A stretch of 64,000 bases of DNA from the NCBI GenBank assembly GCA_933228895.1, contig OW121852.1:102445544-102509543 (forward strand). The letters are read 5' to 3'. Below are positions 1 through 11,362 of this stretch, piece by piece. The translations under genes and the position numbers were made by a program. Within the stretch, counting starts at the first letter, position 1. Every line of letters begins with the position of its first letter. The notes below the pieces were generated by a model. It was not told the DNA's origin. It ran no database searches and worked only from the letters and a program-made list of their open reading frames with translations. Origin of the DNA: Platycnemis pennipes (lineage: Eukaryota > Arthropoda > Insecta > Odonata > Platycnemididae).

Positions 1-26
1 TTCAACCATTGGAGTGTTGAATGATA

Positions 27-27
27 T

Positions 28-60
<33 letters not shown>
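27..60. repeat. TAA microsatellite, left target flank of the Dong element
   Basis: An uninterrupted TAA/AAT run precedes the element, and a shorter run of the same motif (3778-3791) follows it. It appears to be the simple-repeat tail of the minus-strand LINE whose coding part lies at 3927-4880. Positions 1-26 are unremarkable flanking sequence. Confidence 0.85.
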
Positions 61-61
<1 letters not shown>

Positions 62-3000
62 GGGGTCAAAAACGGACCACCAGCCTCCTCGTGGCGTCCC
101 CGGTAATGGCTTCGGCCGGCTAATGGTGGCCGTCTGCTTGTGGGGTTAACCTCCCCACTCGCGGAAATATTGGGTTCCTAAGAAATCCAGTGACGCCACC
201 CACAACCGGCCCTTCTCGGATGAGGGCCCTAGCAAAGTTGGGTTTGGCAAACCTATGCCATCAAAAAAGGGAGCTCGCATGGAGTGGACGGAGACCCTGA
301 GGGGAGACCTTCTCGCTTGCCATGCTGCCAGTGAGCCAAGTCGCAGGGGATATATGGCGAGGATGCACTCTTTGTGGTGTGAGATGCATCCTGAACATAA
401 CCATCTGTCGCAGCAGAATCTGCGCGACTACGCCAATCACCTGCGCAAGAAAACGACACCCCAACCGCAAGATCAGAGTAGCATACCACCGGCCAAGGCT
501 CTATCTCCTACCAAAGCAGATGTACCTCCTACTGCCGGTGCTCCCGCCGAACTTTCGGCGAAGGGAGACGAGCTGAAGGCCGATTCTGATCTGCTTCAGC
601 GGTTGGAAAACACGATAAGCTACGATGAGACGACTACCAGGCAGAGAAATATTCATCATAAAATTTCTCTGCGGGACAAACAGCTGTCCCAGTTGAATGG
701 CATCGTAGATATGATCCTGACCGAAACGAGTAGCCTCTGGGAAATAGACTGCGTGGTATATGCTGCCGCCACACTGTTGGCATCTCCCCGAGTGCCTGCC
801 ACTTGGGAGACTAAAGCAGCAAACAGGCTTAAACAGCTTAATGCCAAAATCACGCTGGCAAGACAACAGGTGTCGAGATTTCAGTGTGTGATGGATTACC
901 TTTCCTCCGGTCGGGCCTTTTCGCCGAAGGTCAAGCGCATTGCGCGTGCAATCCGGAGAGACCACCACACACTGAACAAAAGAGTACTGCTTATCCTTAA
1001 GCAGCACGAGGTGGATAGAGTGCGGGCACTTACAACGGCGAGGAAGAAGTTGGTCAAAAGGACCAAGGCCAGGAAAGAGAACTCCACCTTCTCCTTTCAG
1101 CCGTCCCGCCTCTTCCGACCCCCTCCACCTGTTGTCCAAACACCACCATCTGTCCCGGAGGTGGAACGTTTCTGGAAGGACATCTACGAGACTAGGAAGC
1201 CATTCAACGAAGGTACTCCAGCTATTGCCCACTTTAAAGAGTTTTGTGACCGCCACCTAGACGATATGGATCGTCCCATCTCAGTCACGGAAAGTGATGT
1301 GAAGAAGGCCTTCTCTGGCAAGAAGAACTATACTGCTCCAGGAATGGACGCAGTGAATAACTTCTGGTGGAAAAAGTTCTCTTCCACGCACAAACACCTG
1401 GCCAGAATCTTCACATCCTTCCTGTCAGGAACGGAGCCAATTCCGTCCTGGCTGACTGAGGGGCGAATGGTCCTAATACCGAAAAAGGGAGACTTGTCCG
1501 ATCCGAAGAATTACCGCCCTATAACCTGTCTCAACACTGTATACAAGGCGTTCACTTCCATCTTGAACGACCTTATCCTCCGCCACGTCCAACCGGTATG
1601 GGAGGAAGTGTACGAGCAGAGGGGCTCCAAGAAAGGCATCGCGGGATGCAAGGACAACCTGCTCATTGATAGGTGTGTGACCCAGGACGCTTGTCAATAC
1701 AAGCGTAACCTGTCAATGGGCTGGGTGGACTACAAGAAGGCTTTTGATACCACCTCTCATGAGCTGATTATAGCCATGCTGAGGTACATGAAAGTCCACC
1801 CAGAGGTTGTGTCCTGCATCGAACGCCTGTTACCACTATGGAAGACGCGGTTCGCCATACCATCTGGCAAGAAGACTCTAGTCTACACGGATTTGGTAAC
1901 ATACCACCGTGGCGTTTTTCAAGGCGATAGCCTCAGTCCCCTCCTGTTCTGTTTATCTCTCCTCCCACTGTCCGTTCAGTTGAGACGAGGTAGGGGATAT
2001 ATGTGCGGTGTCCCGTCAAAAAGGGAGCATAAGGTCACCCATCTTTTCTATATGGATGACCTGAAGCTTTATGCTTCAAGCGCGAAAGACCTGCGCCTGG
2101 CGTTGGACACCGTACGCAGATACAGTGAGGATATAGGGATGGAATTCGGATTGGACAAGTGCGCGACCATCCATCTGGCGAAAGGAAAGATTTCGGAAGA
2201 CCAGGAAGAAGTGCAGCTCGTTGACGGAAACGCTATTCGGCTTCTTGATGAAGACGAAGCGTATGAATATCTTGGCGTCCCCCAGCGCCGGTTGCAGGAG
2301 GTGAGAGCAGTGAAGGAAAGGCTTGCAGCGAAATACAGGCAGACTCTCAGGCGAATCTGGAGCTCTGACCTGTCAGGCAAGAACAAAGTTCTTGCGACCA
2401 ACACCTTCGCGGTTCCAACACTGCTCTACACCTTCGGTTGCATCAAATGGAATGTCAACGAGCTGCAAAACCTCGACAGGGGAACGAGGAAAATGATGAC
2501 CATATACCGCAGTCTTCATCCGAAGTCTTCCGTCGCCAGATTGTATCTCCCGAGAAGGCTAGGTGGTAGAGGGCTGATAAGCCTGGAGTGCCTTCATGAC
2601 AGAGTAGTCCTGAATACGGCTTGCCGCGTGTTCCACAGCACGGACCCCCTTATGCTGCTCGTGAAGAAACACGAGAGTGTCGGCAAAGGGGCGTTCCTAT
2701 TCCAGGCGGCGAAAAGGGCAGCAGATGGCCTCGGTTTGGACTTGGACCTTACTTCCAGCGGAGAAGCGTGCGAAAAATCAATCTTGTCGCTGGAGGCGGA
2801 CGTGTTAAAGCTCGAAATAAAGAATGCGGAGCAAAAGATCCTGCTCCGCAAGCATACCGAGAAGCCCATGCATGGAAGTTTCTATCGAAACTTGGAAACG
2901 CATGGGCTATCGAAGGAGCTCACGTTCGCCTTCCTGCGCTCCGCAGGTCTGAAGTCCGAGACCGAGGGATTCGTGCTTGCGTGCCAGGATGGTGTCATCA

Positions 3001-3771
3001 ACACCCTCGTGTACCGTCGCCTCATCTTTGGGGCAAACGTGACGGACACGAGATGCAGAGCGTGCCGAAGGCAGCCGGAGACATTAGGTCATCTACTCTC
3101 CGGCTGCAGCTTCTATGCGAAGAACGCATATATAAACCGGCACAACTCAGCTCTGCGGATGTTGTATTACCATCTAAGACACCATTACGGCATAGACGCG
3201 AATCCGGTGCTGCCTTACATCCCTGGAGACATCGAGTCCGTCGTGGAGAACGATAAGTGTAAGATCTGGTGGAATTATTCCTTCTCCACCTCCAGGCAAT
3301 TGGAGGCGACGAAGCCTGATATCGTTCTCCTCGACAATCTCTCTCATGCCATGTTCGTGATCGAGTTTTCGGCACCGGCCGAAATGAACATGGCAGCGAA
3401 GGAGATTGAAAAAAGGACTAAATATCAAGATCTGCTGTGCGAACTCCGGCAAATGTACGCGGGCTACTCTGTGAAACTGGTAGTCCTCATCGTGGGCGTG
3501 CTTGGTGGTGTCAAGAGCTCACTGGTCGAAAATCTCAAGTGCATCCCAGCGTGCAGGGCGCGAGCGGATGCACTTGCAAGTGCAATGCAGAAGGCTGTCC
3601 TTCTCGGGTCTCTCCGCCTGCTTCGTGCGCATGACCCTAATGCCGGGTAGCCACCTATCCACCGGTGGCGGACGTGGCTACCCCTAGGCACGACCCCTCT
3701 CGAGTCCCCGGCAATTATGACGGCAATGAAACCTGATGCTAGCCGGAGACTCGGAGGTGGATGTTACAAAA
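61..3771 (+). mobile_element. Apparently full-length R4/Dong-clade non-LTR retrotransposon
   Basis: The element has a 5' untranslated region of about 190 bases, a single uninterrupted ORF (255-3650), and a 3' untranslated region of about 120 bases ending near GTTACAAAAGTAAC just before the TAA repeat resumes. The restriction-like endonuclease signature downstream of the RT places it among the single-ORF, site-selective LINEs (R2, R4, NeSL, CRE groups). The YMDDLKLY form of the RT core together with TAA-repeat flanks points to the Dong/R4 group, members of which are known to insert in TAA repeats. There are no internal stops or frameshifts, so it is probably a young copy. It lies opposite to the host gene's direction. 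Confidence 0.85.
255..3650 (+). CDS. Dong/R4-type retrotransposon polyprotein (RT plus restriction-like endonuclease)
   Basis: This 1,131-residue protein is the single ORF of the element. Residues about 25-65 hold a conserved N-terminal motif (SRRGYMARMHSLW ... LSQQNLRDYANHL) seen in this LINE group. The reverse transcriptase spans about 330-760: PGMDAVNNFWWKKF near 362, LIPKKGDLSDPKNYRPITCL near 406, DYKKAFD with the first catalytic Asp near 491, GVFQGDSLSPLLF near 553, and FYMDDLKLYA with the Asp pair near 600. A C-terminal CCHC-type zinc motif (CRACRRQPETLGHLLSGC) lies near 934-951, followed by the endonuclease core KPDIVLLDN (near 1020) and FVIEFSAP (near 1034). It would nick the target and prime cDNA synthesis on it. 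A later ATG at 279 is an alternative start. Confidence 0.88.
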   Translation: MPSKKGARMEWTETLRGDLLACHAASEPSRRGYMARMHSLWCEMHPEHNHLSQQNLRDYANHLRKKTTPQPQDQSSIPPAKALSPTKADVPPTAGAPAELSAKGDELKADSDLLQRLENTISYDETTTRQRNIHHKISLRDKQLSQLNGIVDMILTETSSLWEIDCVVYAAATLLASPRVPATWETKAANRLKQLNAKITLARQQVSRFQCVMDYLSSGRAFSPKVKRIARAIRRDHHTLNKRVLLILKQHEVDRVRALTTARKKLVKRTKARKENSTFSFQPSRLFRPPPPVVQTPPSVPEVERFWKDIYETRKPFNEGTPAIAHFKEFCDRHLDDMDRPISVTESDVKKAFSGKKNYTAPGMDAVNNFWWKKFSSTHKHLARIFTSFLSGTEPIPSWLTEGRMVLIPKKGDLSDPKNYRPITCLNTVYKAFTSILNDLILRHVQPVWEEVYEQRGSKKGIAGCKDNLLIDRCVTQDACQYKRNLSMGWVDYKKAFDTTSHELIIAMLRYMKVHPEVVSCIERLLPLWKTRFAIPSGKKTLVYTDLVTYHRGVFQGDSLSPLLFCLSLLPLSVQLRRGRGYMCGVPSKREHKVTHLFYMDDLKLYASSAKDLRLALDTVRRYSEDIGMEFGLDKCATIHLAKGKISEDQEEVQLVDGNAIRLLDEDEAYEYLGVPQRRLQEVRAVKERLAAKYRQTLRRIWSSDLSGKNKVLATNTFAVPTLLYTFGCIKWNVNELQNLDRGTRKMMTIYRSLHPKSSVARLYLPRRLGGRGLISLECLHDRVVLNTACRVFHSTDPLMLLVKKHESVGKGAFLFQAAKRAADGLGLDLDLTSSGEACEKSILSLEADVLKLEIKNAEQKILLRKHTEKPMHGSFYRNLETHGLSKELTFAFLRSAGLKSETEGFVLACQDGVINTLVYRRLIFGANVTDTRCRACRRQPETLGHLLSGCSFYAKNAYINRHNSALRMLYYHLRHHYGIDANPVLPYIPGDIESVVENDKCKIWWNYSFSTSRQLEATKPDIVLLDNLSHAMFVIEFSAPAEMNMAAKEIEKRTKYQDLLCELRQMYAGYSVKLVVLIVGVLGGVKSSLVENLKCIPACRARADALASAMQKAVLLGSLRLLRAHDPNAG

Positions 3772-4880
3772 GTAACAAATAATAATAATAATTCTTTATT
3801 CCGTTAGGTCTTATAGACATGGGAATGTCGTCTATTACATGGATACATACATACAATTTAAAGAATATATATATATTATAAAAAATAATAAAAACAACAT
3901 AATTATGCACAGTTTACAAAACACAGTTAACCATTTAAATATTCAGAGGTGCTATAGAAAGCATTCTCTAGTAGAAAGTACTTCAATTCAGATTTAAATT
4001 TCCCTACTGTGGAAATGCCTTTCAAATTTGGAGGGAGAGGATTATAAATACGGGCACACATGAAGTGTGGGCCATTTTTAGTAAGGCTAGAGTTAAACCT
4101 TTGGAGGTGCACGTCGCCATTAGCCCGAGTGTCATGGGCATGGAAAGAGTTGTTAGGCGGGAAGATAGTGGGGTTTTCTTTAACAAAGGAGGAGCATTGA
4201 AGGATGTAGATGCTGGGTAGGGTTAAGATTTTCAATGTTTTAAAAAAGGGTTTGCCATGCTCTCTGACAGAAACACCAGCAATTGCTTTGACAGCTTGTT
4301 TCTGCAGGGAGAAAATTCTCTTACATTGAGATGAGTTGCCCCAGATGATGATACCATACGTGAGTAAAGAATGAATTTTTGCAAAATACAAAAGCTTGAG
4401 GCATTCCTCAGATATGATCAAAGTCAGCCTTCGTATAATGAAGAGGTCAGTCGCCACTTTGTTGGCAACAGTATTAATGTGTTCTTGCCAAGACAAATTG
4501 TCACTTATGGTGAAACCCAAGAAATTGGTTATATCAAGGCGTTTTATGCTATGTCCATTCAAGGTAAGTAAAGGGCTCAGAGTTAAGGGAGCCTTATTAG
4601 TGTGAAAGAGAAGATATGTGGTTTTAGAACAATTTAATTGCAAATTATTTTTGGCGCACCAAGTACTCATGTATTCAACTGAGGAACGAGCAGATTTGAT
4701 TATGGTTGATAACTTGGCAGAAGATATTAAGCAGGAGGTGTCATCTGCGTATAGAAGTGGTTTGCAATTAGCCATTGGGAAAGACAGATCATTCATGAAG
4801 ATGATAAAGAGTAAGGGGCCTAGGACTGATCCTTGTGGAACACCACATTTGATTTCAGATGGAGTCTATTTGAATCTATA
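3772..4880 (-). mobile_element. 5'-truncated LINE (Jockey/CR1-like group), 3' half
   Basis: Read on the minus strand, the open frame 4796-3927 (289 residues) extends upstream without stop to about 4865 as IKCGVPQGSVLGPLLFIIF, the RT motif before the catalytic box. It then has LLYADDTSCL (catalytic Asp pair), LTNGHSI/FLGFTISDNLSWQEHI, LLTYGIIIWGNSS, and a C-terminus ending FKSELKYFLLENAFYSTSEY. A stop lies just upstream, so the copy is 5'-truncated. Past the stop codon the minus strand shows an AATAAA signal near 3798-3793 and then an ATT repeat. The 3' domain pattern is of the Jockey superfamily; exact clade is uncertain. No intact 5' half means it is not autonomous. Confidence 0.82.
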
Positions 4881-4954
4881 GAGAGTAAATATAGATATAG
4901 GTTGGTTGAGGACAATTCTTTGGAAGTAGATCATTTCAGAAAATACTGGCTTAC

Positions 4955-5094
4955 CTTATTTGATGGCCAATAGTTTTCATCCGGCATATTTTTCTTGCCT
5001 GTGGCAGAGATTCCTGACCATCAAGTGGTAACATAAATGCCTCCCGCAGGCCTATCTTTTCATGGTCGTAAATCCACTTTGACTCCTTACCAAT
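4955..5094 (-). CDS. Exon 15 in window: last cytoplasmic exon before the window edge
   Basis: The acceptor is TTCTCTTAAAG at 5096-5095 and the donor is ATAAG|GTAAGC at 4954. The exon is 140 bases, phase 0 in (matching exon 14) and phase 2 out. The translation is IGKESKWIYDHEKIGLREAF, MLPLDGQESLPQARKICRMK, TIGHQI. Unlike the rest of the tail it is not low-complexity, which suggests a conserved C-terminal region continuing past the left edge. It lies only about 75 bases from the LINE/Dong insertion complex. Membership of this gene is inferred from strand, phase and splice quality. Other small exons might lie between 5095 and 10646. Confidence 0.62.
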
Positions 5095-7422
5095 CTTTAA
5101 GAGAATAAAACAAAATATAAAATATCTTTAAATATTTATACATTAAGTACTCAACATTTATTTATCTGAAAATTCATTTGAAAGTCATAATTCATTATAT
5201 TAAGTCAATTCATAAGTCATATGAAATTTGCAAGAGTTGGTGTAATTTTGTCTCCACTAAAACCTTTGTTTTGACTTGATTTGCTTAGAAAAAAATGAAT
5301 GCCCTCCAAAGCCAAAGAACACTGGTTTTCACTGTTATTTAGTCACTTAAAAAGCATAAGAAATAGATTTTATTTGCCATTAATCATATGAACGTGACAT
5401 CACAATTCATTCATAAGCATTTCACATATGTACACAATATTTACAGCCTTGAATAACCAGGTATAACTGTACAGGCAAGTATGTATATGTTAATGAAAAA
5501 ACATGATATGAAATGAGTACAGATTACAGACAAATAATATTTATAGGAAAATAGCATAGGTAGGTACTAATGAATACAGCAGCTAATGATTGTGCTAAAA
5601 CATAGACTCAATTAGAGATGAGAGAATGGGACAAGATATCCCTAAATATGAAAGAAACTAGATATTGAGATTCCATGACCAGATTCACCCTATAATTACT
5701 TAATTACTAATAAGCCATAGACTGAGGTACCTACTTGCAGAATTTACTAATTGCTGTGATAATTTTCTCAAAATGTATGTAAACCTGAAGTAATGCATAT
5801 GGTCATTTATTTTATGTATTTGAACCATTTGTATATAAATGTCCTGTTGAATGTAACAAAATTCAAATTAAACTTATCACTTTCCGGAATACCCACATAC
5901 TTCTAATCTTTTCTCCAGGGCCAAGCAAAAATTTTAAAAATTTGAGAAGCTGGAGAGAAAAAAATTAAGAAAAAAACATAGGCCAAGCATCCACTAAAAA
6001 TGCTGAGTTAAATCTGAAGCCCACTGCAATGTTTAGCACTTTTCTGGCTCACTGCATGTGCTGGAATACAGTTAGATTTGAGAGTGCTTGAGCACACACA
6101 CTGTGGCATCAGGCCCTGGCAGGTGCATGCCTGAGTTCAGTGTATGCGGTCTCGGTCCAAAACGTGTTAAATAAAATATTCTATAATGTTGTCTAGGAAC
6201 AAAAGTGATGATAGAAGCTGTAATAAATATAATTCATGAGGCACCTACTACCAAAGTTGAACTGGAAAGGAACAGTTACGCGACAGTAACCATGGGAGGA
6301 TGAAAATAAATCTCATGAAAACAAGCAATTAAAATCTAAGAGGAAATATAAAGAGTTAAACCTGACATATCATAGCATTTCTCCATCCTACTTAGATTCT
6401 TTCTATTTATGTTATCCCTTCAGCTGCAGGAAAGGGAGTTGCATGGGTAATTAACTCTCATTAACCTGGTTTTGACCTTTTTCCTCGTGCTTGGGCATAT
6501 GGTATTTGTTGAACATCTTTAAATGACTCTTTAGAGGAGATGTGATTGAGAAGAACTGATTTCTTTTATAATGAATTTCAACAGAATACAGTCTCAATAA
6601 ATTACTTCTGGGTGCTTTCTGATTTATTTGATTCCAAACAATTCATAAATACAATGATTTATAACAACAATATCTAACGTTAAAGTGCCAGTATCAAAAA
6701 TGGAACCAAAACAGATTTTTCCCAAAGTGCTTGGAATTAGCTGGTTTGATTTAAAAAAGTGAAGAAGGTATCTCGTTTCAAAATATGTATTTTATATACT
6801 TTCAGTGGAATGCTTCCACTATAGATAGCATAGAAATTAGTTGTTTACAAACACGACTAAAATATAGGAAAAAAATTTAGTGTAGGTTACAGTTGCACAC
6901 AGCTGCACCTCAGAGACAATCGAAACAAAATTTGAGGGAGGGTCTGGAAAGTGTTTTCAAGACTTGGAAGATTGATTGATTTCATGACCCTCCTAGAAGA
7001 AGGAAAATTAGTGAGGGGCAGGATCAATAAGAAATAGTGACAGTACACACCCTATTAAGCTGGGTTCATTAAGATTCATATCAATAAAAAATAGTGACAG
7101 TACATATCCTAATAAGATTGGTTGGACCAAAAAAATTCGAGTTGGACTGGAATTGTGATGAAGGTGACCATCAAATATGCAAGAACGTTTATTCTAAAGT
7201 TACCTGAGCATGCATATATGCATGTTTCCTACAGCTAAGGGGCTAAACCAAATCTTAAATCTTATGATAGACTGCTTAATTTATTTAAGATTACTCTCAA
7301 AGTCATTTGAATAATAGGCTGTTAAGCAATGAGTATGCGATTTATAGAAAGACACACACTAAATAAAAAATATTTGATTGAGGAGGGATCAATATTTTTT
7401 TCATACAGAAGAATCCCATTCT
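5095..7422 (-). other. Intron, left part: no feature seen
   Basis: AT-rich intronic sequence between exons 15 and 14. I see no coding potential, RNA gene or clear repeat border here. Confidence 0.5.
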
Positions 7423-7520
7423 CAATAGCAAGATATTCCACAGAGAAAATATCATTTGCCTAGACTGCCTTGTCCCGGTCAAGGGGAATGATTTTTTCCC
7501 TGTGGAATATCTTGCTATTG
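7423..7520. repeat. 98-base imperfect hairpin
   Basis: The outer 21 bases (CAATAGCAAGATATTCCACAG) at 7423-7443 are the exact reverse complement of 7500-7520. The inner arms stay mostly complementary (AATATCATTT against AATGATTTTTT, and CCTTG against CAAGG), so the whole segment can fold into one long stem. It could be a tiny foldback MITE or a miRNA-like hairpin; no flanking duplication is evident. Confidence 0.7.
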
Positions 7521-10500
7521 TGCAATTTCAACAGGTAACACGACTGCTAAAGTTTTTATGGCCAGTTCACAGTCTTTCAATCCAATATTCAACTAACAGA
7601 CACTGGCATACTCACTCCATAGAGCTCACATCTCACCTCTCCAAAGCACTGATACATGTGCTAATAGATTACATGTTTTAATAGGACGCAAAGCAGATGA
7701 TTACTCAATGAATGGGGGTACATTCACAAAAATAGATGTAGTATACTAGAAAAAAAAGATAATCTATTATGGTGTTAATCAGTAGCTGAAAATATGACTT
7801 AGCAAAGACTGCAAAAGCAAAGCTTTTTTAGAGTTTATTTAAACAAAGTAGGTAACTATTAACTAGCAGTGTACCAGACAGAATTGTGTGTGTTTATTTT
7901 CAAGCAAGGAAATATTGCTGGAACAATAGCATAAATATACAATTATTTGCTAAGCAGAATTCTCAGTAAAGATCTACAAATAATAGTTATGGACATGGTA
8001 ATAAACACCTGGCAATTATGGTAGTCTGGTGATAACTATTGAAATGGAAGCAAAATGTAATCAATAAAACAACTACTTTGAATCTCCTGCAATTAAAATG
8101 AGTAACATCCAATGAATTAATTCCTTACTCAATCAGAACTCCTCGCATCAACCAACTTTTCATCCTTCAGGTATCTTATCCCCACACGAGCACTGGTATC
8201 TATAACCAAAAAATTCTCTTCCTCTTAATAGATTTAAATTTTGTTCAAGGTAAAGACCATGTACAAAAAACTAAAAGTAATAAAAGAGATCAGTTGAGAA
8301 AAAAGGCTGCAGGTAATCAAAGTTTAATTTCTGTGCAAGATAAAATTTTATCATTAAAGGATTCATCGGAAATACATACCTATATTCATATAAAAATTGT
8401 AAACCAGTTAATTTTAATTTACAGTATATTTTCCAAAAAAGCTTTTCGTAGTTCCATTTATAAAGTTTGGCTCATTTTCATTTTGTTATGATGCATTGGT
8501 ACCACATAAATACTTAATTTTAGTGACAAATCATGTAAACACATTTAAATTGGCAGGTGTAATTTAAAATATTGATTCTTTATTTTGAAGCATTGAATGC
8601 ACCTACCTATTTTCTATTTATGCTATGTTACTTGTATCTAATGTTATATTATTGTCTCCTAAGTTATTCTTTTGTTTCCATAAGAATAGATTACATAGTA
8701 TTCAGAGGTGGTTCTCTCTTGGTAAACAAGAGATATATCAGGAGTGGTTTCCCCAATCTTTTAATTTATCCAAAGCCATATATTACAGAGTACAGTGGTT
8801 CAGTGTCTATGTTCTATGTTCACACAGGCACTGAACTATGACAGTATGAACCAACTCAGGGGAGTCGGAACTATTTTCACTGGGGAGGGGGGGGGGGGCA
8901 ACCTTGAAAAGGGCCTGGTTCCTAAGAAAAGGGCCCAACATCTTAGAATAGGACCCTCATTTTTTTGCTGACAGGAGGGGTTAAAGACTAGAATTTTGAT
9001 AAAAGAGCATGTTTATATGAGAGAATGTGTGTCAGAAAGTACCTGCCTTGACTGTTAGGGCCCGGGGCAAATTCTGGGGGTGGGGGGGGGGGGCTTGGTC
9101 CCTTCCTGCTCCCGACTTCCGATGCCACTGTACTAACTCCTTATATTCTTGCAAGACACACTACTTAGTGATATTCCACATCTTGGATAATAGCAAAGTT
9201 GTGTGTCTTGCTTTTCTGATAACACAGTTCTGCAAAGTCAATTCCTCAACAATCAATATTATTCTTTCGTACGACTTTGAGAATATTCCTTCTTCCTAGA
9301 ACTTTTATAAATGAGACTTCACATTGTAAACACCCACCAAATTAATCTCTAAGAGGTATGTGATCCACTCTACAAATGTATTGAAGCCTTTATAAAATGG
9401 AAGAACTTGCAAATCTTTATTCTTGGAAATAAATGGATTAATATTGAAAATTTCCCAAAACTAGTCATTTGGCATCCTTGAAATCCCACACTATCATGTA
9501 CAAAATGATAAAGAATTTTGGCTGATCAAAGTTTGGCTCCTTTTACCTTCACTTTTTGCTTCTACTCTTTTTTGACCCTTATGAAGTGGTGCCCTCTCCG
9601 TCACCTTTTCTTCGTCCATAAAGGCAAGTAAATAATTTGAATAATCAGGCTACTCAATGTAAAGGGCTATATCAAATCAATATCTACAAGTGCGCAGGAC
9701 ACAGGCAATAATTAAAGATTCATATTCAATCACTGAGAGAACAAATTGTACATGAAAAAATATTATAAAAATTATTTCAAGGTGAACGATAAAATTTTTA
9801 ATTAGTTATCTGTAATTTAACTTAAAAAATAGTATATATACATTAAATTAATTTGAGTATGAGTTTATTCAAAAATGCAGATGGAAAATATCAACTTATA
9901 AGCAATAAACATGCCTCAAATTCCTAAATGAAATAATGCCAATCAATAGAAAATCTTAATGCAAACCAGCTTAAATAGCTTTACAGAAGTGCGGCAACAA
10001 AAAATAACAGTGAATTTCTCAAGGCCTTGTAACTGTTCCATAAACTATAATTATACTATTGTTTGACATTTAGTTCCTTAACGATGGCTCTAAACCTCTT
10101 TTAAAAGGAGATCAATGAATATTTTTCACACTATTTTGAATTGTTGAAGCATAAGATGTAACAGCTTGAAAATCTCAGCTTGAGCTAAGGAGCTTGAAAG
10201 AATGTATGTCAAGGATTTAGGAAAAAATAACACTGTCCTTAAAATAACAAAATATCAGATTTTCAGTCACTTCATACAGTGAAAGATAGCAAGGGGAGTT
10301 GTGATGAGAAGAAAGCAAATGGCTATATGCAGTCTCTTCTGTGCACCTATGCAATATTTCTGACAGTATACCATTTGCTACAGAGCTTCAAAGAATTGTT
10401 TATCTTTTATGACTCTTGTTCAATGTTTAGATATTCACAAGCATTATTATGAAATTTTCAACATATTTGAGTATAGTAGTGAAAACTATCAATTGATTAG

Positions 10501-10646
10501 ATCAGAATTTTTTTACTTTCCACTCCTAATATTTCTTTCCCAAAAGATTCTCAAGTCAAAGCAATCCTTTATGAAATACACCATACTCTGAGACACATAT
10601 AAGAATGAAAACGAAGCATTAGATATCACAATTTTAATTGTCTCAC
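7521..10646 (-). other. Intron, right part: G-runs, otherwise no feature
   Basis: AT-rich intron. The only notable items are two guanine runs (about 8885-8898 and 9078-9093) in a slightly GC-rich block about 8870-9130 that looks like an old repeat I cannot classify. Short ORFs here are chance. Confidence 0.5.
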
Positions 10647-10971
10647 CTCAGGTGCTGTTTCAGCAGTCACACTGCCATCATCATGTGGCAGAGGTGTTGT
10701 TGCTGCTGAAGAGGAAGAAGGGTTGGAATAATGAGGAATGTTGGGAAGTCCATGGGGAGAAAGGGTGACTTCAATGCATTTCTTTTGCTCTGTAGTTCCA
10801 GGAGACATCCACCCTCGCAAATGCTTGTATTTTCTTGGCTGATAATGTTGCAGTTTGGTAGGTGACTGCAGGTTAGCCGGATAAGGGACTTCAATACTCT
10901 TGGTTCCCGTTCTATCAGAAGATGATGAACATTTACTTGAGAGCTGGACATATGAGTTGGAGGAGCTAGGT
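10647..10971 (-). CDS. Exon 14 in window: cytoplasmic tail
   Basis: The acceptor is ATTTCTCATAG at 10973-10972 and the donor is CCTGAG|GTGAGA at 10646. The exon is 325 bases: one base completes the Arg codon, then 108 codons, ending in phase 0. The translation runs PSSSNSYVQLSSKCSSSSDR, TGTKSIEVPYPANLQSPTKL, HYQPRKYKHLRGWMSPGT and then IEVTLSPHGLPNIPHYSNPS and a Ser/Ala/Thr-rich end. It is tyrosine-containing (SYVQL, VPYP, HYSNP), unlike most of the tail, which may matter for SH2/PTB-type binding (inference). No domain is recognised. Confidence 0.8.
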
Positions 10972-11362
10972 CTATGAGAAATGTGTAAAAATATATTGCT
11001 CTCTCAATTCAATTATTCATTACATCAACAAAAAATAGCAAGCATAAGGATTAGGTTGATGCAACAATCAATATGGTTTCATTAAAAAATATTTCATTAA
11101 TAAGACATATGATTTCATGATTTCTAATCTCTTTGACAATTTTCCATTATAGTATACCTAAATTTACATTTACATATATTATTCTTGGTTTTACATTCAT
11201 GAATAAAAATATCTGATATATTATACATAAATGATTTCTTTTTTTACAAAAAATAAAATGTCATTATCACTTTACATGTCAACTGTGATTTACACTAGTG
11301 AATTTACAAAGGCCAAATAGAGATATTTTAAAATAAAAATTCAATACCTTAAGCATAATTAC

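Noticed and set aside
8572..8841. Short plus-strand ORFs around 8.3-8.9 kb
   Set aside because: AT-rich chance reading frames with hydrophobic composition; no splice or homology evidence.
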